Shown in pieces: positions 36,645 to 45,013 of a stretch of 64,000 bases of DNA. Origin of the DNA: JAGPCK01 sp041675505. Lineage in GTDB: Bacteria; Bacteroidota; Bacteroidia; UKL13-3. The notes beneath the pieces were generated by a model. That model saw nothing but the letters and a program-made list of their open reading frames with translations. It was not told the DNA's origin and did not search any database. The stretch spans positions 124,001-188,000 of the forward strand of contig JBAYTR010000004.1 of assembly GCA_041675505.1 (NCBI GenBank), in the 5' to 3' direction. Numbering within the stretch: position 1 is the stretch's first letter; every line of letters begins with the position of its first letter. Position numbers and translations under genes: made by a program.

Positions 36645-37520
36645 CTACTCTACCGAGTAATTCAGCTTAACATGTGTTTGTTCATCGCGCATACCTATAC
36701 GCTCGGCTGTGCTACGACTTATTTTGATAATAATATTTTTGTTCTCGTCTGTATCAGGCAGCACACCTACCACACGTACAAAAACAGATTTATTATTGAG
36801 GTGATTGGTCAGTTTAATGATGGTGCCTATGGGTGCAGTTTTGTGCAGGGCAAGCAGCTTACCGCCTGAAAGTGCATCATCAGCAAACCAGCGTGCCACG
36901 CCACTTTCCTCCCGCTCCTTCACTCCCGTTGATGAGGCCATAGGGTGCGGTTCATTTGCTTTTGGTGAAGGAGTTTTTACCGAATCTTTTTTCACCACCG
37001 GAACCGGTGCGCTTGTATTGGCGGGTTGTTTAATAAAAAGTATTAAACCTTCTTTTAAGCTGTTATCGCTTAAATTATTCCACGTTCTTAAATCGGTTTC
37101 ACTGATGTTATACATTTTGGCAATTCGGTACATGGTTTCACCAGCCATAACCGTATGCGTATTTTTCCCGTTGCGGTTATCTGTGGGTGTGGTTTCCTTC
37201 GCATCAGCCTCTGCATGTGTTTCGTTTACTGTGGTCTTTTGTGGTTTAACCTCCTCAGGGCGCGAGGTGGAGTAAGGTATAAGAATAACCTGACCAAGAT
37301 TTAGTGACTCTGTCATGCCCTCATTGGCCTTGAGCACATCTTCTTTTTTAACGTTGTACTTACGGCAAATAGCGAGTAAACCTTCTCCTTTTTCAACCCT
37401 GTGTTGTACATGCAACTTGCCGTTTATTTTCGTTTTGCCTATAGAATCATCGGGCATGGAAACGAAAGCCATTGAAAATGCCGGAAAGGCAAACAGAGCG
37501 AGTGTAATTACTTTTTTCAT
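36645..37520 (-). CDS. LysM-LysM-RlpA-like (double-psi beta-barrel) protein
   Basis: A periplasmic or surface protein of 291 residues. The ATG at 37520 gives a signal peptide (MKKVITLALFAFPAFSMAF). Two LysM domains (HRVEKGEGLLAICRKYNV about 40-85; HTVMAGETMYRIAKMYNI about 120-165) bind peptidoglycan; a Pro/Lys-rich linker leads to an RlpA-like barrel (about 205-290). In active RlpA glycosylases the barrel carries VRINDRGP with a catalytic Asp; here the position reads VRVVGVLPD, so it is probably not an active lytic transglycosylase. Confidence 0.8.
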   Translation of the reverse strand: MKKVITLALFAFPAFSMAFVSMPDDSIGKTKINGKLHVQHRVEKGEGLLAICRKYNVKKEDVLKANEGMTESLNLGQVILIPYSTSRPEEVKPQKTTVNETHAEADAKETTPTDNRNGKNTHTVMAGETMYRIAKMYNISETDLRTWNNLSDNSLKEGLILFIKQPANTSAPVPVVKKDSVKTPSPKANEPHPMASSTGVKEREESGVARWFADDALSGGKLLALHKTAPIGTIIKLTNHLNNKSVFVRVVGVLPDTDENKNIIIKISRSTAERIGMRDEQTHVKLNYSVE

Positions 37521-37664
37521 ACTAACGTTGTTTTGATGCATCAATGAACCCGGCTATTTATTTCTTAACTACTTTTTACCGTTTACAAATTTACCTCTTC
37601 ATATTCCGCCCAAAGCCGTATTTCATCAACAGGTTAACTATATTTGTTCAAATTAATAGTCAGT

Positions 37665-38996
37665 ATGCGTCAACTTATTCTTCTGCTGGTTTTCAGCCTT
37701 CAGGCCTTGCTATCAACAGGCAGCGAACCACAAAAGGTATATACCTTCGACCTGAAAGATGAAATAGGCCCCTCAGCCTTACGTATGGTACAAAAGGCAT
37801 TTGACGAGGCAAAGGACAAAAAAGCTGACGTGATTCTGATACGCATGAACACCTACGGAGGCTTATTAGACAAGGCCGATTCCATCCGTACGCGCATTTT
37901 GCACTCTTCAATTCCCGTAATTGTTTTTATTGACAACAATGCTGCCTCGGCCGGGGCGTTAATTGCTATTTCCTGCAATAAAATTTACATGCGCAAAGGA
38001 GGAAACATCGGAGCAGCCTCTGTCGTAAATCAGGAAGGTGAGCTGGCACCCGACAAATACCAATCCTACATGCGCTCCATGATGCGCGCCACTGCTGAAG
38101 CCAGAGGGAGAAATCCGTTGATTGCAGAAGGCATGGTGGACGGAAAAACTGTTGTGCCGGGCATTAACAAAGAAGGCCAGGTGATTACGCTAACTGCTGA
38201 CGAAGCAGTTAAAAACGGCTACTGCGAAGGTATTGCCGAGAACACCGCAGAAGTATTGAAAGCAGCAGGAATAACAAAATACGAGACCATTGAACAAAAA
38301 GTATCTACGCTTGACCGCTTAATCAGTTTCCTCATTAACCCGGCTATTTCAGGTGTGTTGATTTTGCTTATTTTAGGTGGAATTTATTATGAAATGCAGG
38401 CTCCGGGTATGGGCTTTCCTTCTGTGGTAGCGGTGTGTGCAGCGGTGTTATATTTTGCACCATTGTATCTGGAAGAACTGGCTCTGAACTGGGAAATTCT
38501 GGTATTTGTGGTGGGGCTAATCTTGATTGCGCTGGAAATTTTTCTCTTCCCCGGCTTTGGTGTAGCCGGTATAAGCGGTATTACACTGGTTACCGGTTCA
38601 CTTATTCTGAGCATGATTCGCAACATTGATTTTGATTTCAGTATGAGCAGCGATGATGAGGTATTAAAAGCGTTACTCACCGTATTTTTTGCCATTACCG
38701 GATTTATTACCTTTCTGATATTCTTTGGTCGTTCCATGATGAAAAGCAAAGCATTTCAACGGTTAATTCTCACTTCTACATTGGCTGATTCAAAAGCTCC
38801 GGTAGAACCTGATCAGTTGGTATCCTTGTTAACAATGGAAGGAATTGCCGTAACGGATATCCGACCTATGGGCAAAGCAGAAATTGATGGCAGAATTGTA
38901 GTGGTACACAGCATGTCCACCTTTATTTCACGAGGATCAAAAGTGCGTGTAATGCGCGAAGGGGAAGGAAAATACTGGATTACTCCGGTTGTTTAA
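37665..38996 (+). CDS. NfeD-like membrane protein with ClpP-class serine protease domain
   Basis: A 443-residue long-form NfeD protein. The start is the ATG at 37665 with a signal peptide (MRQLILLLVFSLQALLST). A ClpP/crotonase-like protease domain covers about residues 25-200, with the nucleophile region DNNAASAGALIAIS (Ser96). Three or four membrane helices follow (about 225-370) and an OB-fold NfeD domain ends the protein. These proteins are linked to membrane-domain organisation with SPFH/stomatin partners; none is adjacent here. Its last 17 bp overlap the convergent DUF2721 gene. Confidence 0.87.
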   Translation: MRQLILLLVFSLQALLSTGSEPQKVYTFDLKDEIGPSALRMVQKAFDEAKDKKADVILIRMNTYGGLLDKADSIRTRILHSSIPVIVFIDNNAASAGALIAISCNKIYMRKGGNIGAASVVNQEGELAPDKYQSYMRSMMRATAEARGRNPLIAEGMVDGKTVVPGINKEGQVITLTADEAVKNGYCEGIAENTAEVLKAAGITKYETIEQKVSTLDRLISFLINPAISGVLILLILGGIYYEMQAPGMGFPSVVAVCAAVLYFAPLYLEELALNWEILVFVVGLILIALEIFLFPGFGVAGISGITLVTGSLILSMIRNIDFDFSMSSDDEVLKALLTVFFAITGFITFLIFFGRSMMKSKAFQRLILTSTLADSKAPVEPDQLVSLLTMEGIAVTDIRPMGKAEIDGRIVVVHSMSTFISRGSKVRVMREGEGKYWITPVV

Positions 38997-39435
38997 CGTC
39001 CTTATTAAATACCGATTTAAAGGTATCACTCAACGTACCCACATCCGATTGTTCAATATTAGTAAGTTGCATTTCCAATGCCTGAGTGGAGATGTATATT
39101 TCCCAACTGGATAGCACAAGGGAATATACCAATGACAACATACTGGCCCCGAAAACCCACTTGGCTGTGTAATCGTTTTCTGCAAAAATAAGGAACATAC
39201 ACACCACGCTCAGCAACAGACTCACCACCAGAAAAAACTGCATGTTGCGGGTTAAACGTAACCGGTTACGAAGATTATTGATTTGCTTCAAATACATCTC
39301 CTCCTGACTTTTCTGATAACGGTCGTGCAGGTTACGAATAACCTGAGCGGTGGATAAAAAACGGTTGGTGAAGGCCATTAACAACAAGGCATTGGTGGAA
39401 AAGAGTAATGCCGGTGTAGTCATTTGTAATTCCAT
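38980..39435 (-). CDS. DUF2721-family membrane protein
   Basis: About 151 residues, starting at the ATG at 39435 (MELQMTTPALLFSTNALLL) or at the ATG 12 bp further in. The layout is TM helix, a basic amphipathic middle (RNLHDRYQKSQEEMYLKQI), then two TM helices, ending in a polar tail; this matches DUF2721. Function unknown. Convergent with nfeD and overlapping its end by 17 bp. Confidence 0.7.
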   Translation of the reverse strand: MELQMTTPALLFSTNALLLMAFTNRFLSTAQVIRNLHDRYQKSQEEMYLKQINNLRNRLRLTRNMQFFLVVSLLLSVVCMFLIFAENDYTAKWVFGASMLSLVYSLVLSSWEIYISTQALEMQLTNIEQSDVGTLSDTFKSVFNKDVKQPE

Positions 39436-39546
39436 AAGGTTGAAATTGAGCTGCAAAGGTAAGGAAGCTTGCCTCAGAAATTGCAGAAAGACTACGAAAA
39501 CTTAGGCTATCATATACTAAAGTGCTCTCCCCAACCTAGTTCTCTG

Positions 39547-39819
39547 CTATTTTAATGTTGTAGACACTTTGAAAAAATTCCCAAGAGCAGCTATGTATTT
39601 AACCCGGTATGTTAAATTGAATTCTTCTGATGATTGCTCTGCTTCATACACTGATAGTATAAACCAATTCTGTGAACGTCTACATTTAATTGGGCATTCT
39701 TTACATCCAAAGAGACCTAAATCTTCCATTGAAACATATTTTTCAAAAGAATCCGAACTTGGATTAGTGAACACTAATATGCCTAAAGAAAAACAAATTA
39801 TTAGTATAATCTTTTTCAT
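39547..39819 (-). CDS. Small secreted hypothetical protein
   Basis: A 90-residue protein with a good signal peptide (MKKIILIICFSLGILVFT) and a Cys pair motif GCKECPIKCRR around residues 38-48 that may form disulfides or bind metal. Family not recognised. An overlapping open frame on the plus strand lacks any such features, so the minus frame is preferred. It is AT-rich and lies alone just after the HEPN-SecB operon in the same direction. Confidence 0.5.
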   Translation of the reverse strand: MKKIILIICFSLGILVFTNPSSDSFEKYVSMEDLGLFGCKECPIKCRRSQNWFILSVYEAEQSSEEFNLTYRVKYIAALGNFFKVSTTLK

Positions 39820-39917
39820 ACTATTATCCCAAAAAAGGTATATAGGCAGATAAAAAACATAAATACCATTTACGGATTAGTTGATGAAATTGTGAAATGG
39901 GTTGATTTACCAATACT

Positions 39918-40364
39918 TTATTCTTCAACAACTGTAGTAGATTGCTTTAAAACATCCCCTAATGATGTCAAATTATAGGTAGGTATAATAATTGGAGTAA
40001 CAATATTTGATTGCAGTGTAATGTTGCTTACAAATGCCCTTATGTAAGGGAAAATTATTGCTATACTATTTTGATAAAAATAGGCTGGTATTTCTTCAAA
40101 TGATGTTTTTTCTGAGAACCTAAATTTTGACTCCATTAATACCGTAACCCTTGCAACTTCGTCCTTTATTTTAGAATCAAATTCAAAAGCTTTAAACTCC
40201 AAACGCAAAAGAAATTCAGATAACTCTGGGTTATATTCACCTGTAGGAAAAAAACCTAATTCTAAAGAACCTTCTGGCTTTTCGGGTTCATTAAATTCAA
40301 ATCTCGGCATTTTAAAATCAACCAAGCTAAATGAACTTGGTTTGGGTTGTTTTTGTTCTTTCAT
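39918..40364 (-). CDS. SecB-like chaperone
   Basis: A 148-residue protein whose second half matches SecB: strands LLRLEFKAFEFDS and VARVTVLMESKFRF, then FEEIPAYFYQNSIAIIFPYI, RAFVSNITLQSN, and PIIIPTYNLTSLGDVL, aligning with the SecB pattern ...LFPYAR..IS.L....G.PP..L.PINF..L. The N-terminal 35 residues are Pro/Glu-rich. Solitary SecB-like proteins beside toxin-antitoxin genes act as dedicated chaperones of antitoxins (TAC modules). Here it closes a three-gene operon after a HEPN-like and an unknown protein. An intrinsic-terminator-like hairpin lies just before it, which should lower its expression. Confidence 0.65.
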   Translation of the reverse strand: MKEQKQPKPSSFSLVDFKMPRFEFNEPEKPEGSLELGFFPTGEYNPELSEFLLRLEFKAFEFDSKIKDEVARVTVLMESKFRFSEKTSFEEIPAYFYQNSIAIIFPYIRAFVSNITLQSNIVTPIIIPTYNLTSLGDVLKQSTTVVEE

Positions 40365-40370
40365 ATCTTA

Positions 40371-40733
40371 TTAATAAAAAGAAAACCCCGAAAATTCCGG
40401 GGTTAAGTCGTTTTGAGTTGTTATACTTGTTCTTTGTCCCTCTTTAATTGGGTAGAATGATATTTGTTCTCTAAACACTAATTCAGGTCTTTTTAATTTA
40501 GTTAAAGAGTTTGATGTGATAAAACATAAATATTCATTGGGGTACTTATTCATCATATCAACAATCAGCATTCCACACAACTCATTGAACCTTGTTTCTT
40601 TATCTATTTTTTCGGGTATCACATGAACAAAATATGTAGTCGATTCATGGTCATACTCAAAATATGGGCTGAATTCAGGAAACTCAATTCTAATTTCCCC
40701 TAACTTATCTAATAAATATGCCTTTGAGTTCAT
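40371..40733 (-). CDS. Conserved-looking hypothetical protein between HEPN-like and SecB-like genes
   Basis: A 120-residue soluble protein with no family I can name. It reads as an alpha/beta protein (TYFVHVIPEKI, FNELCGMLIVDMMNKYP, EYLCFITSNSL) with a flexible tail ending EFSGFSFY. The ATG overlaps the HEPN-like stop by 4 bp and the stop is 6 bp before the SecB-like ATG. The aromatic tail could be the segment recognised by the SecB-like protein, as in chaperone-addiction tails of TAC antitoxins; that is a hypothesis. Confidence 0.6.
   Translation of the reverse strand: MNSKAYLLDKLGEIRIEFPEFSPYFEYDHESTTYFVHVIPEKIDKETRFNELCGMLIVDMMNKYPNEYLCFITSNSLTKLKRPELVFREQISFYPIKEGQRTSITTQNDLTPEFSGFSFY
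40378..40404 (-). terminator. Intrinsic-terminator-like hairpin inside the operon
   Basis: On the minus strand the stem AACCCCG...CGGGGTT (arms at 40398-40404 and 40384-40390, 7-nt loop) is followed by TTCTTTTTATT. It overlaps the last codons and stop region of the 120-residue gene and precedes the SecB-like gene by some 15 bp, so it would attenuate rather than end the operon. Confidence 0.55.
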
Positions 40734-41122
40734 GGTAGTTTTACTCCAAATTTGTTTTTAAAAAACATTTTAAGTTCAAGCGAAATTTCTTGCGCCTTTG
40801 TCGCGGTCGGTAAACTTATTATTTGATTTGTGTAGTCTGATTCTTTTCTATATTTCTTCAAATCTCTAATTTTATTGAATTCTTTAACAGCTAAAAAATC
40901 AGTACCTAGTTTTTTTGTTAATTCGTTAATTAAAGATTCATGTGATGCTGCCCCATTATTAATTAGCGTAAGTGATGATTGACTTGTTGATAATATATGA
41001 ATCACGGTTTGTAAACATGCGTAATAAGAGCAATGAACCGATGGAGCCAGGTTCTGTCCGCTCGAAATAAGCGCATGAGCTACTTTATAATTTTCAGATG
41101 ACTTGGTTAGCAGATTTGACAT
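40730..41122 (-). CDS. HEPN-like helical protein
   Basis: A 130-residue, all-helical protein. NYKVAHALISSGQ, PSVHCSYYACLQTVIHIL and a late RDLKKYRKESDYTNQII resemble HEPN domains, whose members pair with nucleotidyltransferases or act as RNases in toxin and defence systems. The catalytic R-x4-6-H motif of HEPN RNases is not evident; the R-K-x-x-D-Y variant seen in some HEPN proteins is. It is the first gene of a tight operon with an unknown and a SecB-like protein. A perfect -7 box lies 9 bp before the ATG, so the transcript would be nearly leaderless. Confidence 0.55.
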   Translation of the reverse strand: MSNLLTKSSENYKVAHALISSGQNLAPSVHCSYYACLQTVIHILSTSQSSLTLINNGAASHESLINELTKKLGTDFLAVKEFNKIRDLKKYRKESDYTNQIISLPTATKAQEISLELKMFFKNKFGVKLP

Positions 41123-41130
41123 CTAGGCTG

Positions 41131-41138
41131 CAAAGATA
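41131..41138 (-). promoter_or_regulatory. -7 promoter box of the HEPN-SecB operon
   Basis: The minus strand reads TATCTTTG, a perfect TAnnTTTG, with its last base 9 bp from the ATG at 41122. The -33 region is occupied by a palindrome shared with the heme-monooxygenase promoter. Confidence 0.55.
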
Positions 41139-41145
41139 CAAAATT

Positions 41146-41168
41146 TCACTTAGACTAATTCTAAATAA
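41146..41168. promoter_or_regulatory. 9-5-9 near-palindrome, same putative operator as 29956-29978
   Basis: On the minus strand the distal arm is TTATTTAGA (identical to the site at 29956-29978), then ATTAG, then TCTAAGTGA, which matches the perfect arm at 7 of 9 positions. It ends 7 nt before the -7 box of the HEPN-like gene. Confidence 0.5.
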
Positions 41169-41244
41169 CCCATTATGCACATTACTTAAAACATTACCAG
41201 CACTTTAAGTATATATCTATGTACCAAAATAAATATTAGAATGG

Positions 41245-41892
41245 CTAATACGCCCACAACTCATCCGACTCAAAAATCTGTTGTGAAGTATCTGAATTAG
41301 CCAAGTGAATCATGGCTTGTGCTACTTGCTGCGAGGTAATACCACGGTATTTTTTCAGCCCTCCAATTAACAACGGACCAAGCGCAATAATAAGCCACTG
41401 TCCTATCTTTTCTCCTACACGCACTTCTTTTCTGTTGCCCAGCAACATGGAAGGACGCACCACAACCACTCTTGGTAAACCTATAGTCAACACCGCTTGC
41501 TCCATTTCACCTTTGGTACGCAGGTAAAAATTACTGCTTTGGGCATTGGCCCCTAATGACGACATCACGATAAATTGTTTTACTCCGTTTTGCAGCGCTA
41601 TTTCTGCTGCCTTCACCGGAATATCATAATCTACCGCCCGAAAGGCCTCCTGAGAACCGGCTTTGCGAATGGTAGTACCAATACAACAAAATACATCATC
41701 GCCTTTAAGTCCCGCGGCCAATGATGCTGAGGATTGAAAATCGGTAACCAGAACCTGTAACTTTTTGTGCTGAACAGGAAAAGTGTGACGAACCAAAACC
41801 TTCACTTGCACATAACGCTGGTCGTTAAGTAATGCTTCTACTAAAAGATGACCGGTGAGGCCCGTGGCTCCTATAACTACAGCTGTTTTCAT
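41245..41892 (-). CDS. NAD(P)H-binding atypical SDR oxidoreductase
   Basis: A 215-residue atypical SDR of the NAD(P)-binding/NmrA-like group (YtfG/HTATIP2-type), beginning MKTAVVIGATGLTGHLLVEAL with the dinucleotide-binding GATGLTG. FCCIGTTIRKAGS, FIVMSSLGAN and RVVVVRPSMLLG are typical of the group, which lacks the classical YxxxK site. Its substrate is unknown. It sits 9 bp after an M50 membrane protease gene and shares its direction. Confidence 0.8.
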   Translation of the reverse strand: MKTAVVIGATGLTGHLLVEALLNDQRYVQVKVLVRHTFPVQHKKLQVLVTDFQSSASLAAGLKGDDVFCCIGTTIRKAGSQEAFRAVDYDIPVKAAEIALQNGVKQFIVMSSLGANAQSSNFYLRTKGEMEQAVLTIGLPRVVVVRPSMLLGNRKEVRVGEKIGQWLIIALGPLLIGGLKKYRGITSQQVAQAMIHLANSDTSQQIFESDELWAY

Positions 41893-41901
41893 TGGTTTAA
41901 A

Positions 41902-42609
41902 TTAAACAATATCCCTGATTACATTTATAAAATGCGGCAAGGGCAATTCAAAAAACATGGCCAGTGTAAGGTAACTGAATCCGAGTGCTTGTGAAAGAAA
42001 AAGCAGACCCCAAAAAAATGCCGGAATGCCCGTGCTTTGTTTCAAACTGTGCGCATCACCTGCGTTCTTACTTTGTACCATAGAGAGGTAAAAGATGATA
42101 CCTGAAGAGACCAAGGCATCTGTCCATAGCAGTGAAGTAAACAACAAACTGCTTATGCGTGTGAGCAAAGGAATGTTAAAATACACCACCGCCCCGCACA
42201 TAGTGCCAAAAAGCAGCAGAAAAAAAATACCATATCCGTTACGTACCCACAGCAAAAGATTAATCACACAGACTGTGGTAAAAAAATACATCACAGCATT
42301 ATACCAACTGTGATACAAAAGGTAAAATAACACAAAGGCCACAGCTGATGAGCCGATGTAACCCGCCAATGAAATCATGATAGCGGCAAACTTTCCTTTA
42401 CTCTTGGTAACCGCAGCACCTTCAGTAGAGGAAAACAAATCAATACGTTCTACCGAGCCACTAAAAAACAAAGCCATTAAAGCATGAGCCGATTCATGAA
42501 TCAGCGTATCTATCAACCTGAAAAATTTCCCGATGTACGGAATGCGGGTAAGCAATAAAGCTCCCAACACTACAGAAATATTAAGTATGTAATCGGGATT
42601 GAATTTCAT
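41902..42609 (-). CDS. M50-family membrane metalloprotease-like protein
   Basis: A 235-residue protein with about six TM helices and HESAHALMALFFSG near residue 38, the HExxH zinc motif of the M50B peptidase group, inside a membrane segment as expected for intramembrane proteases. Substrates are unknown. It follows mutS2 by 1 bp, so it is transcribed with it and the downstream oxidoreductase. Confidence 0.75.
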   Translation of the reverse strand: MKFNPDYILNISVVLGALLLTRIPYIGKFFRLIDTLIHESAHALMALFFSGSVERIDLFSSTEGAAVTKSKGKFAAIMISLAGYIGSSAVAFVLFYLLYHSWYNAVMYFFTTVCVINLLLWVRNGYGIFFLLLFGTMCGAVVYFNIPLLTRISSLLFTSLLWTDALVSSGIIFYLSMVQSKNAGDAHSLKQSTGIPAFFWGLLFLSQALGFSYLTLAMFFELPLPHFINVIRDIV

Positions 42610-42610
42610 G

Positions 42611-45013
42611 CTATTTAATTTCAGCGATGGTTACACCTGCTCCTCCTAGCTCTATGTGAGCTTCAGCAGCTGTTGCTACCAGTTCATTTCGCTTTAATTC
42701 GTCTTTCACCAATTTGCGCAAAATGCCATCGCCTTTGCCGTGAACAATGCGAATGCTTTTAAACCCCAACAAATAGGCTTCATCAATAAAGTTACGCAAC
42801 AACCGTAAAGCATCTTCTGCCCGCTCTCCTATAATGTTTATTTCTTGTGTAAAGCCCTGGTACTTCTCTGTAAGGTCTATTCCCTTTACCAGCGATGAAT
42901 TCACTTTGGCTACAGCATTGGCCTCTGCTTTTGAAATCCGTTCCAATCTATTCAATGCAATCTGGCTGCGCAAATCACCTATGCCTACTGTTGCCTTATC
43001 TTTCTTCACCTCCAACACCACACCCACATTGTTGCTGTCAATAATACGAACCGTGCAGCCTACCTCTATACTTTTTTGCTCCTGCTTTGGGTGAGGCAGC
43101 GACTTCTTGATCACAGGTGCCTCGGCAACAACTTCTTTTTTGAGCTGTTCGGTTTCCTGTTTTAACTGCTCGCGTAATTCTTTGGTAGCCGCGGGTTCAG
43201 CCTTGCTTGATTTTATTTCACGAATGGTTTGTTCTATGCGGGCATTCGCATTTTGCACAATCTGTAACGCATCTTCTTTGGCTTTCTGAATAAGTTGCCT
43301 GCGTTGTGTGTCAAGCACTTCATTCTTCTGCTCGTACTCACTCATCAGCTTTTTTATATCCTGCTCTTTTTGAATTAACTCCGTTTTTAATCGGTTAATT
43401 TCAATTTTATCTTGTTGCAGGTCGAGCAATAAATCATCTACGTTCAATTGTTTGTGACCGCTTCTTGATTTGGCATAATCCAGCACGTGTTTAGGGAAAC
43501 CTGTACGTTGAGCAATTTCAAAAGCATGCGAACTGCCCGGCTTACCTGTTTCGAGCAGGTACAGCGGCTGCATCTGTTCATTGTCGAACAGCATGGAGGC
43601 ATTGAGCAAGCCCGGTGTATTGTTGGCAAATGTTTTAATGTTGCTGTAGTGTGTGGTTACCACACCAAATGCCTTTTTCTGATTGAGCTGCAGCAAAACA
43701 GATTCAGCAATGGGGCCGCCAAACTGAGGGTCGGTTCCGGTACCAAATTCATCTATAAAAAACAAGGAGTTACGACTTGCATGCTCCATAAAGTATTTCA
43801 TGTGTTGCAAATGCGAACTGTAAGTACTCAAATCATTTTCGATGCTTTGGTCATCACCAATATCTACCAGCATATCCTGAAACAAGGCACATACGGAATG
43901 CGACTCGGCAGGTATCAATAAACCGCATTGCAACATGTATTGCAACAAAGCAATGGTTTTCATGCACACTGATTTACCACCCGCATTGGGACCTGAAATA
44001 ACCAACACACGCTGCTCTATATCTAACTCTACGTTAAGCGGCACTACCGGTTTGTTAATTTTTTTGTGGTGCAGCAGCAACAAGGGATGACTGGCATTAT
44101 ACAATTTAATCACCATCTCCTTTTGCAGTAAAGGCATGCTGGCGTTTAATTCTATGGCCAACTTAGCTTTGGCCCGAATGAAATCAACCAGTCCTAATTT
44201 TTGCTGATACAACTCCACCTCCGGCATGTGCGGGCGCAACTCATCGGTAAGCTCCAAAAGAATTCGTTCTATTTCTCTTTTGCGGGCCAGTTGAAGTTCA
44301 CGAATCTCGTTGTGCAAATCAAACACCTCGGCAGGCTCAATAAAGTAGGTTTGCCCCGTTGCTGATTCATCGTGAACAAATCCTTTCAGGTGTCGCTTAT
44401 GCTCTGCAAGAACCGGAATCACCAAACGGTCGTTGCGTATGGTAATACCTGAATCAGCTGTCCATCCTGCATCCTGAGCTTTTTTATAAATGTGGTTTAA
44501 CCGCTTACGTACCTCCCGTTCCTTCTCTCCCATCTCTTTTGAAATGGAGGCCAGTTGCGGAGAAGCGTTCGGGCGCATTCTACCTTCCTCATCAATTTTG
44601 GCACTTACCAAATGCATGAGTTTAGGATTATATGCCACACCGCTGAATAATTTTTGTAATTCAGCGTACTTGTCTCTTCGTTGTTCGAAGTAACGGAAAA
44701 CAGCTTCTACTGTGCGCAACATACGCATCAGGTTAAAAAATTCTTCTTCGGTAAGCCAGGCTCCTGTAAGTTTAAACTTGGGCATCAGGTGCGACAAGTC
44801 GAGGTACGCATCTGCCGGAAAGGGTTGATCAGCCTGAAGCAATTCTTTAAAGTCTTTTGATTGCAATAACATCCGCTCTACCAAATCACGGTCGCTGCTG
44901 TAGCGTATGCGGTCAACATACTTTTGCCCCAGTTCGCTCAATACTATTTGCGACAGCAAATGCCTTATCTGGTCAAACCCTATTTTTTCTTCAATGTTGG
45001 ACGGAAAAATCAC
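42611..45013 (-). CDS. mutS2: MutS2 family protein (Smr-domain endonuclease)
   Basis: An 800-residue MutS2. The ATPase core has Walker A GPNAGGKSV at 341-349 and Walker B FFIDEFGTGTDP near 417-428, followed by HYSNIKTFA; a long coiled coil (about 510-620) separates it from the C-terminal Smr nuclease domain (about 725-800, HGKGDGILRKLVKDEL). MutS2 restrains recombination and, in other bacteria, rescues collided ribosomes. The start is a GTG at 45013 that overlaps the DUF4296 stop. Confidence 0.93.
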   Translation of the reverse strand: MIFPSNIEEKIGFDQIRHLLSQIVLSELGQKYVDRIRYSSDRDLVERMLLQSKDFKELLQADQPFPADAYLDLSHLMPKFKLTGAWLTEEEFFNLMRMLRTVEAVFRYFEQRRDKYAELQKLFSGVAYNPKLMHLVSAKIDEEGRMRPNASPQLASISKEMGEKEREVRKRLNHIYKKAQDAGWTADSGITIRNDRLVIPVLAEHKRHLKGFVHDESATGQTYFIEPAEVFDLHNEIRELQLARKREIERILLELTDELRPHMPEVELYQQKLGLVDFIRAKAKLAIELNASMPLLQKEMVIKLYNASHPLLLLHHKKINKPVVPLNVELDIEQRVLVISGPNAGGKSVCMKTIALLQYMLQCGLLIPAESHSVCALFQDMLVDIGDDQSIENDLSTYSSHLQHMKYFMEHASRNSLFFIDEFGTGTDPQFGGPIAESVLLQLNQKKAFGVVTTHYSNIKTFANNTPGLLNASMLFDNEQMQPLYLLETGKPGSSHAFEIAQRTGFPKHVLDYAKSRSGHKQLNVDDLLLDLQQDKIEINRLKTELIQKEQDIKKLMSEYEQKNEVLDTQRRQLIQKAKEDALQIVQNANARIEQTIREIKSSKAEPAATKELREQLKQETEQLKKEVVAEAPVIKKSLPHPKQEQKSIEVGCTVRIIDSNNVGVVLEVKKDKATVGIGDLRSQIALNRLERISKAEANAVAKVNSSLVKGIDLTEKYQGFTQEINIIGERAEDALRLLRNFIDEAYLLGFKSIRIVHGKGDGILRKLVKDELKRNELVATAAEAHIELGGAGVTIAEIK

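Noticed and set aside
39569..39853. Plus-strand open frame of 94 codons opposite the small secreted protein
   Set aside because: No signal peptide or recognisable motif, while the minus frame has a clean signal peptide and Cys motif.
40320..40342. Second hairpin (AACCAAG/CTTGGTT) in the SecB-like gene
   Set aside because: It lies in coding sequence with a 9-nt loop and no T-tract; mentioned only as a possible helper of the attenuator.
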